Assembly (NCBI RefSeq): GCF_905220995.1
Contig: NZ_CAJNBJ010000017.1
Coordinates: 434,001 to 498,000 of the forward strand
DNA length: 64,000 nucleotides
Direction: 5' to 3'
Source of the DNA: Nitrospira defluvii
GTDB lineage: Bacteria; Nitrospirota; Nitrospiria; Nitrospirales; Nitrospiraceae
Below are positions 1 through 7,909 of this stretch, one piece after another. A model generated the notes under the pieces. That model was given only the letters and a program-made list of their open reading frames with translations. It ran no database searches and was not told the DNA's origin. How positions within the stretch are numbered: the first letter of the stretch is position 1; each line of letters begins with the position of its first letter. The translations under genes and the position numbers were made by a program.

Positions 1-208
1 CGGGAAAATCGAAGAGTTGATCTATACCTTGAAGAATACGTATACGGTCGCGATCGTCACGCACAATATGCAACAGGCGGCGCGGGTCTCCGATCAGTGC
101 GGGTTTTTCCTCATGGGCGAACTGGTCGAATTCGGCGATACCAAAACTATTTTCACCACGCCGCGGGATAAGCGCACGGAAGATTACATCACCGGCCGAT
201 TCGGGTAA
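1..208 (+). CDS. pstB: Phosphate ABC transporter ATP-binding protein, C-terminal part
   Basis: Partial gene entering from the left edge; the reading frame is open from base 2. The visible ~69 residues include the H-loop region ([14 protein letters not shown]) and the PstB-typical tail ([13 protein letters not shown], then DYITGRFG). PstB is the cytoplasmic ATPase of the high-affinity PstSCAB phosphate importer. phoU starts 20 bp downstream on the same strand, the usual pst-phoU order, which supports the call. Walker A and B lie outside the window, so catalytic integrity cannot be judged. Confidence 0.93.
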   Translation, partial: GKIEELIYTLKNTYTVAIVTHNMQQAARVSDQCGFFLMGELVEFGDTKTIFTTPRDKRTEDYITGRFG

Positions 209-228
209 ATCGTGGAGGCCACCGGACC

Positions 229-897
229 ATGCAACGACATTTCGACCAAGACCTCGCGCATCTGAAACAGCAACTGCTCCGCATGGGCGGCCTCGTGGAA
301 TCGCAAATTCAACAGGCGCTCCAGGCCCTGGTGGACCGGGACTCCGACCTGGCCGTCGATGTGATCAAGCAGGATCACGACGTGAATGCGTTGGATGTCG
401 AGATCGACGAGTTGTGCATCCAACTGTTGGCGCTGCAGCAGCCCACGGCGCGCGATCTTCGATTCGTGACCACGGGTATGAAGATTTCTTCCGAGCTGGA
501 GCGCATGGGCGACCTGGCCGACAATATCGCCCAGCGGGCGTTGGAGCTGAATGTCGAGCCGCAACTGAAGCCCTACATCGATATCCCGCGCATGGCGAAC
601 TGGACGATGCGGATGGTCAAGGAATGTCTGGATGCCTTCGTCAATTCCGATCCGGTGCTGGCCAGAAAGGTCTGCACGGACGACGATTTCGTCGATGACG
701 TGAACGAACAGTTGTTTCGAGAACTCCTCTCCTTTATGCTGGAAGACACTCGAACCATCACCCGCGCGATCCGTCTCACCTTCGTCGCGAAGTCGCTGGA
801 ACGCATTGCCGATCACGCGACCAACATCGCCGAACTGGTGGTCTACATGGTCGAGGGAAAAAACATCCGTCACGTGGCCCCTTCCGCGAGCTACTAG
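229..897 (+). CDS. phoU: Phosphate signalling complex protein PhoU
   Basis: 222 residues, the usual PhoU length. Two homologous three-helix bundles are visible, each with the metal-binding E/D-x3-D signature: SSELERMGDLADNIA near residue 95 and KSLERIADHATNIAE near 195. PhoU is a cytoplasmic protein that links PstSCAB to the PhoR/PhoB response and limits phosphate uptake and polyphosphate build-up. A GGAGG sequence precedes the ATG. The stop codon abuts the ATG of ppx, so the two are probably translationally coupled. Confidence 0.95.
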   Translation: MQRHFDQDLAHLKQQLLRMGGLVESQIQQALQALVDRDSDLAVDVIKQDHDVNALDVEIDELCIQLLALQQPTARDLRFVTTGMKISSELERMGDLADNIAQRALELNVEPQLKPYIDIPRMANWTMRMVKECLDAFVNSDPVLARKVCTDDDFVDDVNEQLFRELLSFMLEDTRTITRAIRLTFVAKSLERIADHATNIAELVVYMVEGKNIRHVAPSASY

Positions 898-2451
898 ATG
901 CCCAAACTGGCCGTCCTCGATATCGGCACCAACTCCATCCATATGGTCTTAGCGGAGGTCCAGCCGGACTACTCCTATAAGATTCTCGATCGGTTCAAAG
1001 ACATGACGAGATTGGGCGACGGCGTCTTCACCTCGCGGCGCTTGTCCGATCAGGCCATGATGCGAGGCCTGGAGGTGATCCGCACGCTCGTCAACCTGGC
1101 TCGCAACAAGGGGTACGAACAGATCGAAGCGGTGGCGACCAGCGCGGTGCGCGAGGCGCGCAACGGCGGCGAGTTCCTCGATCATGTGGCGCAACAAACC
1201 GGCCTGGTCGTGCGCGTCATTACCGGCGCGGAAGAAGCCCGGCTGATTTTTCTCGGCGTGCAGAACAGTGTCGCCCTCCCCGAAAAGCCGACGTTGGTCA
1301 TCGATATCGGGGGCGGATCGGTCGAAGTCATCGTCGGCGATCGGGAAACGGTCTTTCAGGCGAGGAGCCTCAAGCTGGGCGCGATCCGGCTGAAGGACCT
1401 CTATTTGACGAAGACGCCTCCCTCGAAGGGCATGCTCCGGGAGTTGGAGGAGGCCGTCACCGCTCAATTGAAGACAGGATTGGGCCCGTACAAAACCAAA
1501 CGCGTCGAACAGATCATCGCGACCTCGGGCATGGCCGGCAATCTGGCCGAAGTCATCCATCTGCAGCGCACCGGACGCCCGCTGCCCCAGCTCAATCTCG
1601 CCCACGTGACCGAGAAAGAAATTGCGGCGATGGAAAAGCGCCTGGCCGGCGCCACACTGAAAACCCGGCTGGCCATTCCCGGCTTGGATCCCAAACGTGT
1701 GGATACGTTGCTGCCCGCGACGATCGTGTTCCGGATTCTGCTCGAATTACTCGAGAAGTCGGAGTTGACGATTTGCGACAAGGCGATCCGGGAAGGGATT
1801 ATTTACGACTTCATCCAACGGCATCACGAAAGCATCAAGGCCGAGCGGGACATTCCCGATGTGCGTAAACGAAACATCCTCGCGCTGGCGCATCGGTGCC
1901 ATGTCTCCGAAACCCATGCCCTGCATGTGGCGGGATTGGCGCTACAGCTCTTCGATCAGACCAAGCCGCTGCACGGCTTCGGGCCGCGCGAACGGGAATG
2001 GCTGGAGTTCTCGGCGATCCTGCACGACATCGGATATCTGATCAATTCGCGGCAACATCACAAACATGCCTACTATCTGATCAAGAACAGCGATCTCTCC
2101 GGGTTCACCGCCGAGGAAATCGAGTTGGTGGCGAACATCGCCCGTTACCATCGCCGGTCGGTTCCCAGCCGGAAACACGACGAATTCGACGCGCTCCCCG
2201 GCAGTAGCCAGCAGGTCATCAATGTGCTCTCCGCCCTGTTACGGATTGCCGATGGGTTGGATCGCAGCCAGTTCTCCGTCGTGCAGCAGGTGGAGGTCAA
2301 GCTCGGGAAACCCGTGGTGATCGCTGTGCAGGCATCCGGAGACGCCGAACTGGAGCTGTGGGCGGCACGCGGGCGGAGCGATCTCTTTGAGAAGGTATTC
2401 AAACGGCCGGTCGAGTTTGTGACGGCGAATCAGGATGACAACGGCACCTGA
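898..2451 (+). CDS. ppx: Ppx/GppA exopolyphosphatase with C-terminal HD domain
   Basis: 517 residues. The N-terminal ASKHA-fold phosphatase carries the phosphate-1 motif (DIGTNSIHMVL, residues 6-16) and the phosphate-2 motif (DIGGGSVEVIVG, near 140); ATSAVREARNG lies between them. From about residue 320 there is an HD-type domain (LHDIGYLINSRQHHKHAY), giving the long Ppx/GppA form. It hydrolyses polyphosphate end residues and/or pppGpp; the sequence alone does not separate these activities. It starts directly at the end of phoU, so polyphosphate turnover is tied to phosphate sensing. Assignment to the family is firm; substrate is inferred. Confidence 0.92.
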   Translation: MPKLAVLDIGTNSIHMVLAEVQPDYSYKILDRFKDMTRLGDGVFTSRRLSDQAMMRGLEVIRTLVNLARNKGYEQIEAVATSAVREARNGGEFLDHVAQQTGLVVRVITGAEEARLIFLGVQNSVALPEKPTLVIDIGGGSVEVIVGDRETVFQARSLKLGAIRLKDLYLTKTPPSKGMLRELEEAVTAQLKTGLGPYKTKRVEQIIATSGMAGNLAEVIHLQRTGRPLPQLNLAHVTEKEIAAMEKRLAGATLKTRLAIPGLDPKRVDTLLPATIVFRILLELLEKSELTICDKAIREGIIYDFIQRHHESIKAERDIPDVRKRNILALAHRCHVSETHALHVAGLALQLFDQTKPLHGFGPREREWLEFSAILHDIGYLINSRQHHKHAYYLIKNSDLSGFTAEEIELVANIARYHRRSVPSRKHDEFDALPGSSQQVINVLSALLRIADGLDRSQFSVVQQVEVKLGKPVVIAVQASGDAELELWAARGRSDLFEKVFKRPVEFVTANQDDNGT

Positions 2452-2575
2452 TTCGGGATTCAGGTCCCCTGCCCGCACCTCGCCGTTTCGCCGTTCCGAT
2501 TCTTCCGCTGCCGCCATGTTCACCTGCCGGGTTCGAGGTTATCGGACAAGCAGGGTTTGCTTCCGCAGGCCGGGA

Positions 2576-3073
2576 TCATGCCAGAGCGCGTAACTGTGAG
2601 GCGGTGAGCCACCAGCTGAGTCGTCCCGTTCCCGGACGCGCGTGTGTCTCGACATGGATGAGGCAGGCCCCGGCCTTCTTGAGCGAAAGTCCAGGGCAGG
2701 AGGCGCCCGTCAGCAGCAGGCCGGCCGTCGCGCTGAGATGCGGTTCGTGGCCGATGCACCACACCACGGCATCGGAGGGTAGCGTCGTGAGAAGGGAACA
2801 GAGGGCCTGCGGGTCGGCCTCGGGCTCCAGTGTCGCCGTGATACGAATCGGGATAGATTGCTCAAGCAATGCTTGAAGAATGGTCGCCGTTTGCCGGGCG
2901 CGCGTCAGCGGACTTGAAAGAATATGTGTCGGCACGAGTCGCATCGCCAGCAGCCCCTTCCCGGACTGTCTGGTCCGGCCTCTCCCCTTCTCCGTGAGAG
3001 GCCTGCGCCGTTCCGCTCCTGTCCAGTCTTCGCGTTCGACGGCAATGCCATGTCGGAAGAATAGGCAGTCCAT
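2576..3073 (-). CDS. sixA: Phosphohistidine phosphatase SixA family protein
   Basis: 165 residues from the start chosen here. Histidine-phosphatase signature FFRHGIA at residues 5-11 (catalytic H8), and the second catalytic His in WCIGHEPHLS. The frame is open 37 codons further upstream, but those residues look non-coding and run into a repeat; the chosen ATG has GGGAG 11 nt upstream and puts RHG at the family's normal position. It is convergent with ppx and divergent from the CHAD gene. SixA enzymes dephosphorylate phosphohistidine on Hpt domains or PTS proteins; the target here is unknown. Confidence 0.85.
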   Translation of the reverse strand: MDCLFFRHGIAVEREDWTGAERRRPLTEKGRGRTRQSGKGLLAMRLVPTHILSSPLTRARQTATILQALLEQSIPIRITATLEPEADPQALCSLLTTLPSDAVVWCIGHEPHLSATAGLLLTGASCPGLSLKKAGACLIHVETHARPGTGRLSWWLTASQLRALA

Positions 3074-3139
3074 AGGAAGTGCTCCCTCGCGGTCGTTACG
3101 TGCTACAGGATGCGCAAAAAGGCTGTCCTCATAAGCCGT

Positions 3140-3246
3140 CGTTCGTCTCTCGTGAGAACCCGGTTGAGGATCCTGACGAGACACGCTTCAGATGTTACGT
3201 CTCACGGATAGCGAGCACGCCGCCGACGGACGCATTCCGCATCCTG
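3140..3246. repeat. Dispersed intergenic repeat, copy A
   Basis: About 107 bp in the divergent sixA/CHAD intergenic region that aligns, at roughly three quarters identity by eye, to 4861-4968. Shared blocks include CGTTCGTC, CCTGACGAGA, CACGGAT, ACGCCGCCG and GCATCCTG in the same order and spacing. It has no convincing reading frame. It ends just before the CHAD Shine-Dalgarno sequence. Confidence 0.6.
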
Positions 3247-3261
3247 ACAGAAGGACAGCAG

Positions 3262-4080
3262 ATGAAGCGCCCTGATTCGCCCATTCATACCGGAAGAACA
3301 TCCCGTACTCAACAGCTGAATCAGACAGCCCTCGCCTATCAGGCCACCGTGCTGCAGCTGATGGCCCGATTGCTCGACGAGGACGCGCCGCCTGAGGTGG
3401 TCCATGCCCTGCGCACGCACATGCGAAGAATTCAAGCATTGCTGGAGCTCTATGGCGATGCCGACAACGCCCGTCTGATGGCGCATTGCGTGGGGCGTCT
3501 CAGCAAACTGCGCGCGCTGCACGTTTTCGGGCAATACCTGGTCACGATCGACGCATCCCAGGCCGACCTGGCCCTCGTAGATGCCAGGATTCACAAACAG
3601 GTGCGGAAACTCCGGCAGGCCGGGGCCTACGAGACGATCGCGCAGGCCGTGAGGGAACTGCCGTTCCCGTCGTCGACAAAATCGGACGCGTGGTTGCTCG
3701 AACGGCTCGATGCGGTACGGCATGACCACCAACGCCGGTTGCGGCGGCTGGTCGAGGCGGCGCGGGATTCACCCACACGCAAGCGCCTCCACGCCTTGCG
3801 ACTCAGGCTCAAGACCGTTCGGTATCAGGGGGAATGGTTCGAACCGCCGACCGACGAACATCGGGCATTGCAAAAAAAGCTCGTCCGCCTGCAAGGGCTG
3901 TTAGGCACCTATGAAGAGTTGGCCGATTTTCGTCGCTGGGGGAAACGGTTGAGTACGATGGTGCAGGGTCGGATCAGGAACGATTGGAAGAAAGCGCGAA
4001 AGCGGGCCAAGGCCGCACCGGCCGATCTCTCGTGGTTACGCCGTGCGCTTAGTACCAACAAACTATGGTGCCCATCGTAG
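3262..4080 (+). CDS. CHAD domain-containing protein
   Basis: 272 residues. The chosen ATG has AAGGA seven bases upstream; an in-frame extension to 3079 runs through the repeat and is rejected. It is helical and rich in Arg/Lys/His, with the CHAD-type conserved His/Arg clusters VHALRTHMRRIQALLEL near residue 55 and RLHALRLRLKTVRYQGEWF near 180. CHAD domains bind polyphosphate and often sit beside polyphosphate enzymes. Placement next to ppx and phoU agrees with a polyphosphate-granule role, which is an inference. It is convergent with the response-regulator gene, 29 bp away. Confidence 0.85.
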   Translation: MKRPDSPIHTGRTSRTQQLNQTALAYQATVLQLMARLLDEDAPPEVVHALRTHMRRIQALLELYGDADNARLMAHCVGRLSKLRALHVFGQYLVTIDASQADLALVDARIHKQVRKLRQAGAYETIAQAVRELPFPSSTKSDAWLLERLDAVRHDHQRRLRRLVEAARDSPTRKRLHALRLRLKTVRYQGEWFEPPTDEHRALQKKLVRLQGLLGTYEELADFRRWGKRLSTMVQGRIRNDWKKARKRAKAAPADLSWLRRALSTNKLWCPS

Positions 4081-4109
4081 CGGCGAGTGCCTGGCGGGCC
4101 GGAGGCCTC

Positions 4110-4805
4110 TTACGAATCCGGTGCGGTCAACCGGAACCCTCCCGACACGACCTTAATGCAGGCGGGCGCGGTCGAGCCATCGCTCAGCTTGTGGTTGAGT
4201 TGTTCGATGCACCGATCCAGCTCACTGTGGTGCAGCAGAGGATCGTCGCCCCAGAGCAGCGCGTTCAGTTCTTCGCGTGGCACCGCCATTCCCGGTGTGC
4301 TCGCCAGCCGGCGTAAGGATTTCCACTCCTGCGCCGATAGGGTCAGCTTCTTCTCGCGATAGACCGCGACGTACAGGGTCTCCACCAGTTCGAGATCCTC
4401 GGCAAGATCGTCTTCCTGGGCCGGCGTGTGGCGGGCACGACGGAGAATGGCCCGCACGCGGGCGAGTAATTCAGTAGCCGTGTAGGGCTTGGCGATGTAG
4501 TCGTCGGCTCCGCAGTCGAAGGCTTCGGCGCGGCGTTCTTCCGACGAAAATCCCGACAAGACGATGATGGGGATGTTCCTGGTGGACGGATCCTGCCGCA
4601 AGCGCGTGCACATCTCACGGCCCGTCAGACCCGGCAGATTGTCATCGACCATGACCAACGACGGTTTGATGCGCCAGACATCCTGGATGCCGGACGGACC
4701 GTCGAAGGCGACGTTCGTGCGAAACGAGGCCTGACGGAGTATCTGATCCAACAGCCTCGCCTGACTCTGGTCGTCCTCGACGATTTCGATGACTTCAAGG
4801 CTCAC
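4110..4805 (-). CDS. OmpR-like two-component response regulator
   Basis: 231 residues. N-terminal receiver domain with the acidic pocket VEDDQ (9-13), phosphoacceptor D54 in VMVDDNLPG, and the conserved Lys in DDYIAKPYTATELLARV near 107. The C-terminal winged-helix DNA-binding domain (about 150-228) has the recognition-helix region HSELDRCIEQLNHKL and wing KVVSGGFRL. No histidine kinase is adjacent, so it is an orphan. Its target is unknown; upstream lies the repeat-containing gap at 4806-5162. Confidence 0.88.
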   Translation of the reverse strand: MSLEVIEIVEDDQSQARLLDQILRQASFRTNVAFDGPSGIQDVWRIKPSLVMVDDNLPGLTGREMCTRLRQDPSTRNIPIIVLSGFSSEERRAEAFDCGADDYIAKPYTATELLARVRAILRRARHTPAQEDDLAEDLELVETLYVAVYREKKLTLSAQEWKSLRRLASTPGMAVPREELNALLWGDDPLLHHSELDRCIEQLNHKLSDGSTAPACIKVVSGGFRLTAPDS

Positions 4806-5162
4806 GACGGCACTCCCCTAGCCATTCATCGGCTGGGGCCGGATGAAACTTGAATGCCATCGTTCGTCGCTCGCGATAGCTCTGTCGGGGGGGCCTGACG
4901 AGATCTGTTTCACGATTCACGCTTCACGGATGTGGAGAACGCCGCCGGCGGACCTGATTCGCATCCTGTGAGCCCCGACTATTCACGAGGGGTTCGTCAA
5001 GAAGCCGAATCACAACTCCCTCTCAGTAGCGATCTCATCACCCCCTTCACCGCCTGAGTCACACATGGGCACGATGCCCGTTTCCGTTCACCGTAGCCAA
5101 CTCAAGCATTGGTACCGTCTTCTTCGCAGAGTGTGACCTTGTCTGTGGGGTGGATCACCGTG
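4806..5162. other. Gene-free spacer of about 357 bp
   Basis: No credible gene. It holds repeat copy B (4861-4968), a 20-bp sequence at 4971-4990 resembling the terminal repeat of the 39.4-kb hairpin element (16 of 20 positions), and unassigned sequence to 5162. It marks the border between the conserved phosphate block and the accessory region. Confidence 0.6.
4861..4968. repeat. Dispersed intergenic repeat, copy B
   Basis: About 108 bp matching copy A at 3140-3246 in the same orientation. It lies upstream of the response-regulator gene. Internally it contains three short TTCACG-like units (TTTCACGATTCACGCTTCACG). Immediately beyond it is a sequence like the end of the element at 39385-39565, suggesting composite intergenic elements. 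Confidence 0.6.
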
Positions 5163-5417
5163 TTATGCGCAAGCTTTTTTGCTCGGTTTGTGCCGAGCAC
5201 CCAGCAATCCGTCGATCGAGAGATCCTCGTCGATGAGCGGCCAATGAATGCCGTATCCCGATGGACTCACCTCAAATACGTGCTGCTGTTCCGGTGTCGA
5301 TGCCGCGAGCCGATCAGACAATTCAGCGAGTGGAAAGGAAAGTGTTCTCCCATCCACGCCAAGACGCAATCGCCCCTCCTCCACCACAACCTTTTCCACA
5401 TTGTGATAGTGACCCAT
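5163..5417 (-). CDS. DUF2442 domain-containing protein
   Basis: 84 residues. The C-terminal half has the DUF2442 signature SPSGYGIHWPLIDEDLSIDG. The ATG at 5417 is preferred because GGAGAAGGAAGA sits directly in front of it; eight more codons upstream are open. DUF2442 genes are often paired with DUF4160 genes in toxin-antitoxin-like neighbourhoods, but no intact partner is visible: upstream is a decayed PIN-toxin start. Function unknown. Confidence 0.8.
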   Translation of the reverse strand: MGHYHNVEKVVVEEGRLRLGVDGRTLSFPLAELSDRLAASTPEQQHVFEVSPSGYGIHWPLIDEDLSIDGLLGARHKPSKKACA

Positions 5418-5469
5418 TCTTCCTTCTCCGCTCAAACTCATCCCACTGTTGGAGCATGTGCGCGTGTTC

Positions 5470-5553
5470 CGGCTCGGCTTTCACTTCCATCGAAAGCTTG
5501 TCAGGCTCAAGCACGCTCCAGAGAAGGATGCGGGTATCGAGCAGAAGCTTCAC
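5470..5553 (-). pseudogene. PIN-domain (VapC-like) toxin, N-terminal remnant
   Basis: The minus frame reads VKLLLDTRILLWSVLEPDKLS, the typical beginning of a VapC-type PIN ribonuclease with the first catalytic Asp in LLLDT (family usually DTH). After about 30 residues the similarity ends and the frame runs into the DUF2442 gene in another frame. No second or third acidic residue can be identified. Interpreted as a decayed toxin gene. Confidence 0.55.
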
Positions 5554-5675
5554 GGGCGAAAGGCTTCCCATTCCTCCGGAGAGGAGACTGGGCCAAGAAT
5601 ATCACCCCAGACAGGTTGCCCCTTCTCGCCTCTAACCTCAGCCTCTCTTCCCGCCTCCACCCTCAAACCAGCGCA

Positions 5676-5884
5676 ACCGTTGCTCGCGACCTACAGCATG
5701 GCATCGGTCAGCTTCCTCGCCAAAACCTGGCGGTCGAAGTGCGTCAGAACATAGTGTCTGCCGCTTGTGCCGAGTGCGCGACATGGAGTGGGATCACGAG
5801 ACAGTTGCAAGCCCTGGTTTGCGAAAAGGTCACTCGTCATGCCCGACCCCATCTTGATATGCCATCGTCCTCCCCCGCCGAGAA
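5676..5884 (-). pseudogene. Glycosyltransferase C-terminal remnant, copy 1
   Basis: On the minus strand this reads as the last ~55 residues of a group-1 glycosyltransferase (QLSRDPTPCRALGTSG, then YVLTHFDRQVLARKL) ending in a TAG after DAML. No start or GT-B body is present. Copy 2 at 8168-8410 is nearly identical (about five differences over the best-matching ~150 bp). The coding frame is preserved in both, so the duplication came after the truncation or both derive from one truncated source. Confidence 0.6.
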
Positions 5885-5893
5885 ACCCGGTTC

Positions 5894-5918
5894 ATGTGTT
5901 AATACAAGACCCGACCCC
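5894..5918. repeat. Short recurring motif ATGTGTTAATRCAAG, copy 1
   Basis: A 25-bp sequence (ATGTGTTAATACAAG followed by ACCCGACCCC) that recurs at 9799-9823 with three differences, and in degraded form at 8388-8406. Each copy follows a CCTCCCCCGCCGC-like pyrimidine stretch. It may be a REP-like intergenic motif; that is a guess. Confidence 0.5.
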
Positions 5919-5994
5919 AAGAGATACTCCTAAAACACAGCCATAGATAGAACCGGGCCCTCCCTTACGAGAGGATGGAGATAGCAAGTTAAGT

Positions 5995-6030
5995 TGTCCG
6001 GTTTATGTAGTACAGGATCTGTCCGGTATG
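5995..6030 (+). repeat. IS left terminal inverted repeat
   Basis: TGTCCGGTTTATGTAGTACA followed by GGATCTGTCCGGTATG. It pairs with 7334-7369 in inverted orientation. It contains two TGTCCGGT units about 25 bp apart, a likely transposase-binding arrangement. Confidence 0.75.
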
Positions 6031-6046
6031 TTCCCCTCCCTGGTTT

Positions 6047-7309
6047 TCACCCGCGCGCCGAGATTCTTGCGTGCACAGTTACCCGAGGATTGATGATCGG
6101 GCGGTCGCGTGACCGAACGGTCGGGTCCTTCTGGTGCCAAGACGCAACCTCGGATTTGATCAGCTGGCCCTCCGCGTCATAGCGCACCAAGCACCGGGGA
6201 CCATGGAACACCGCTACGGTCCCATCCGGATACTCGTGGACCCGTACCGTGGCCTTCACATAATGGAAGCGATGCGAGTCGGGCGGAATTTGGAGACTCC
6301 GGCCTTGATACCGCACGGTATTGTCGTTGGCGACGACGCGGTCCTCCTGCACACACAGCACATCGGCCAGACTGACTCCCACCCAGGGCACAAACGCGGT
6401 GCCGGGTTCTGCGGCAGGAACCGCAAACCGCTGGTTGTAGGCCGGGACGAATCGGGTACGGAGCCACTCATTGGCTGCCGCCCTGTCTGTGATTCCGGCG
6501 AACGCCAGTTCTTTGGGCAGCCGATCTTGCAACGTGCAGAAGGCGCGCTCCGACCGGCCCCGCGCTTCCGGCGAATAGGCGGCAATCAGTGTGATGCCCA
6601 ATTGCCGCAAGGCCCGATGCACCTGCGTCAGCCGCGTCTTGTCCACCTTGCCACCCGCCTCCGCGGTGTACCAATAGTGCGAGCCGCAATCGACATACAG
6701 GGAACTGAACAGTCCCTTCGCTTCAATGACCTCCCGCAGACCGTGGAAGCTGCTCATCGTCCCTTCTTCCTCGACGAAGAAGGCCGAGTAGAGCTCATTC
6801 GTCGCATCATCCAACGTCACGATCAGATCCCACTGGCAGCCCGGCACCCATTCATGGGTCGAGCCATCTTGCTGGAGCATCATCCCCGGCAAGGGCTTGC
6901 GCGGCCGCTTCTTGCGATGCGCGCCACGCCGGGGCGCATGGGCCACGTGACCGTTGGCCTGCAACTGCTGCTTTGTCCAGGTGTAGGAGCGGGTCCCACC
7001 ATGGTTTGCTTGCCAGTGCTCGTGGAAATGTTTGACCGTCCAGCCGGTATACCGACTCTCATACAGCGTCACCATCTGCAGCGCTTCATCCACCGGGCTC
7101 GCACGGGCTGAAGCTCGGCCCAGCCGCTGATCTTCCAATCCCGCTACGCCGTTCGCTTCATAGCGGGTACTCCAGCGGCGAAACGTCCGCTCGGTCACCC
7201 CCAAGATCTCGGCGGCTTCCACCATCGTGAGTTCCCGCCGTTGTCGCCGCTCGTACAGCTCTTCAAATCGCATCCGTCTCACCTCCTGTAGGACTGTCGC
7301 CCGTGTCAT
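6047..7309 (-). CDS. IS transposase, helix-turn-helix plus DDE integrase core
   Basis: 420 residues. N-terminal helix-turn-helix (LTMVEAAEILGVTERTFRRW, about 27-46), followed by an RNase-H-like catalytic core. Probable catalytic residues are D148 (QQDGSTHEW), D207 (SLYVDCGSHYW) and E254 (GRSERAF). The C-terminal part resembles the ISNCY/IS1202 group rather than IS481 because of length and spacing. The frame is intact from start to stop, so it may still be functional. It fills almost all of the element between the inverted ends. Confidence 0.85.
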   Translation of the reverse strand: MTRATVLQEVRRMRFEELYERRQRRELTMVEAAEILGVTERTFRRWSTRYEANGVAGLEDQRLGRASARASPVDEALQMVTLYESRYTGWTVKHFHEHWQANHGGTRSYTWTKQQLQANGHVAHAPRRGAHRKKRPRKPLPGMMLQQDGSTHEWVPGCQWDLIVTLDDATNELYSAFFVEEEGTMSSFHGLREVIEAKGLFSSLYVDCGSHYWYTAEAGGKVDKTRLTQVHRALRQLGITLIAAYSPEARGRSERAFCTLQDRLPKELAFAGITDRAAANEWLRTRFVPAYNQRFAVPAAEPGTAFVPWVGVSLADVLCVQEDRVVANDNTVRYQGRSLQIPPDSHRFHYVKATVRVHEYPDGTVAVFHGPRCLVRYDAEGQLIKSEVASWHQKDPTVRSRDRPIINPRVTVHARISARG

Positions 7310-7333
7310 GTGGCCCTCCTTGAGGGCGCACCC

Positions 7334-7369
7334 TAAACCGGACAGATCACGTGCTACAAAAAGCGGACA
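7334..7369 (-). repeat. IS right terminal inverted repeat
   Basis: Read on the minus strand: TGTCCGCTTTTTGTAGCACG followed by TGATCTGTCCGGTTTA. It matches the left end at 29 of 36 positions and likewise carries two TGTCCG units. Confidence 0.75.
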
Positions 7370-7465
7370 GATGATGTGCTAGCTACAGCCCCTCACGAGA
7401 GGATTGCTGGGGGTGGTGAATACGGATAGAATATCGTCGGGAACTTCAGTAAAGGAGCGAATGCT

Positions 7466-7657
7466 ATGACTGGAATTCAGTTCGTCACGGATGAGAAGGG
7501 GCACAAAATTGCTGTGCAAATCGACCTCAAAAAGTACGGAGCCATCTTAGAAGACTTTTGGGATGGGTTGAGCGGGGAATCTCGCCGCAACGAAAAGGGC
7601 ATTCCGCTTCAAAAGGTCAAAGCTGACCTGATCAAACTGGGACGTCTGCGTGGGTAA
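7466..7657 (+). CDS. Antitoxin-like small protein of a RelBE-type pair
   Basis: 63 residues beginning MTGIQFVTDEKGHKIAVQID, with a strong AAAGGAGCG Shine-Dalgarno sequence 5-6 bp before the ATG. It resembles the short acidic antitoxins encoded upstream of RelE-type toxins. The next reading frame, a RelE-like toxin, begins at a GTG overlapping its last codons, a typical coupled toxin-antitoxin arrangement. The toxin is frameshifted, so this may be an orphan antitoxin. The exact family is not certain. Confidence 0.7.
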   Translation: MTGIQFVTDEKGHKIAVQIDLKKYGAILEDFWDGLSGESRRNEKGIPLQKVKADLIKLGRLRG

Positions 7658-7909
7658 GTACTCCGTTGAGGTCAAGTTTTCTGCGCGAAAAGAGCTCGAT
7701 GCATTGCCGGATCTCGTGCTCGCTCGGGTGGTTCGTGAACTTGAATCCTTAGCCGATGTTCCACGACCCGCAGGGTGTAAAAGTTGAAGGGGTACAAGGA
7801 CATGTGGCGGATTCGGATCGGGGACTGGCGTGTGGTGTACCTCATCGATGAAACCGTGAAGCTGGTGAGCATCGTGCGAATTGCGCACCGGCGCGAGGTC
7901 TACGAATAG
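7650..7909 (+). pseudogene. RelE/ParE-type toxin with a one-base frameshift
   Basis: From GTG 7650 the frame reads VGKYSVEVKFSARKELDAL and continues to PAGCKS then a stop. Removing the shift gives the expected continuation KLKGYKDMWRIRIGDWRVVY, then IAHRREVYE, ending at 7909. The total of 260 bp is one short of a multiple of three, and the break is at an AAAA run near 7778-7781. The C-terminal basic and Tyr residues needed for RelE activity are lost from the upstream frame, so the toxin is probably inactive unless frameshifting occurs. Confidence 0.8.

Larger units (their letters stand above)
5978..7388 (-). mobile_element. ISNCY-like insertion sequence
   Basis: About 1.4 kb with one transposase gene and inverted ends at 5995-6030 and 7334-7369 (29 of 36 positions match). 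Each end carries two TGTCCG units. Flanking sequences 5961-5977 and 7389-7405 share ACGAGAGGAT in the same orientation (14 of 17 match), compatible with an old long target duplication, as made by IS1202-type elements; exact borders are therefore approximate. It lies between the two glycosyltransferase remnants. Confidence 0.8.

Noticed and set aside
184-942. Long minus-strand frame over phoU
   Set aside because: It is antisense to a well-conserved gene, shows no family pattern and has no ribosome-binding site; typical high-GC shadow frame.
3079-3261. N-terminal extension of the CHAD protein
   Set aside because: It crosses the intergenic repeat and the sixA start; the downstream ATG has the ribosome-binding site.
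5109-5933. 274-codon plus-strand frame opposite DUF2442 and the glycosyltransferase remnant
   Set aside because: No family pattern; both minus-strand features explain the sequence better.
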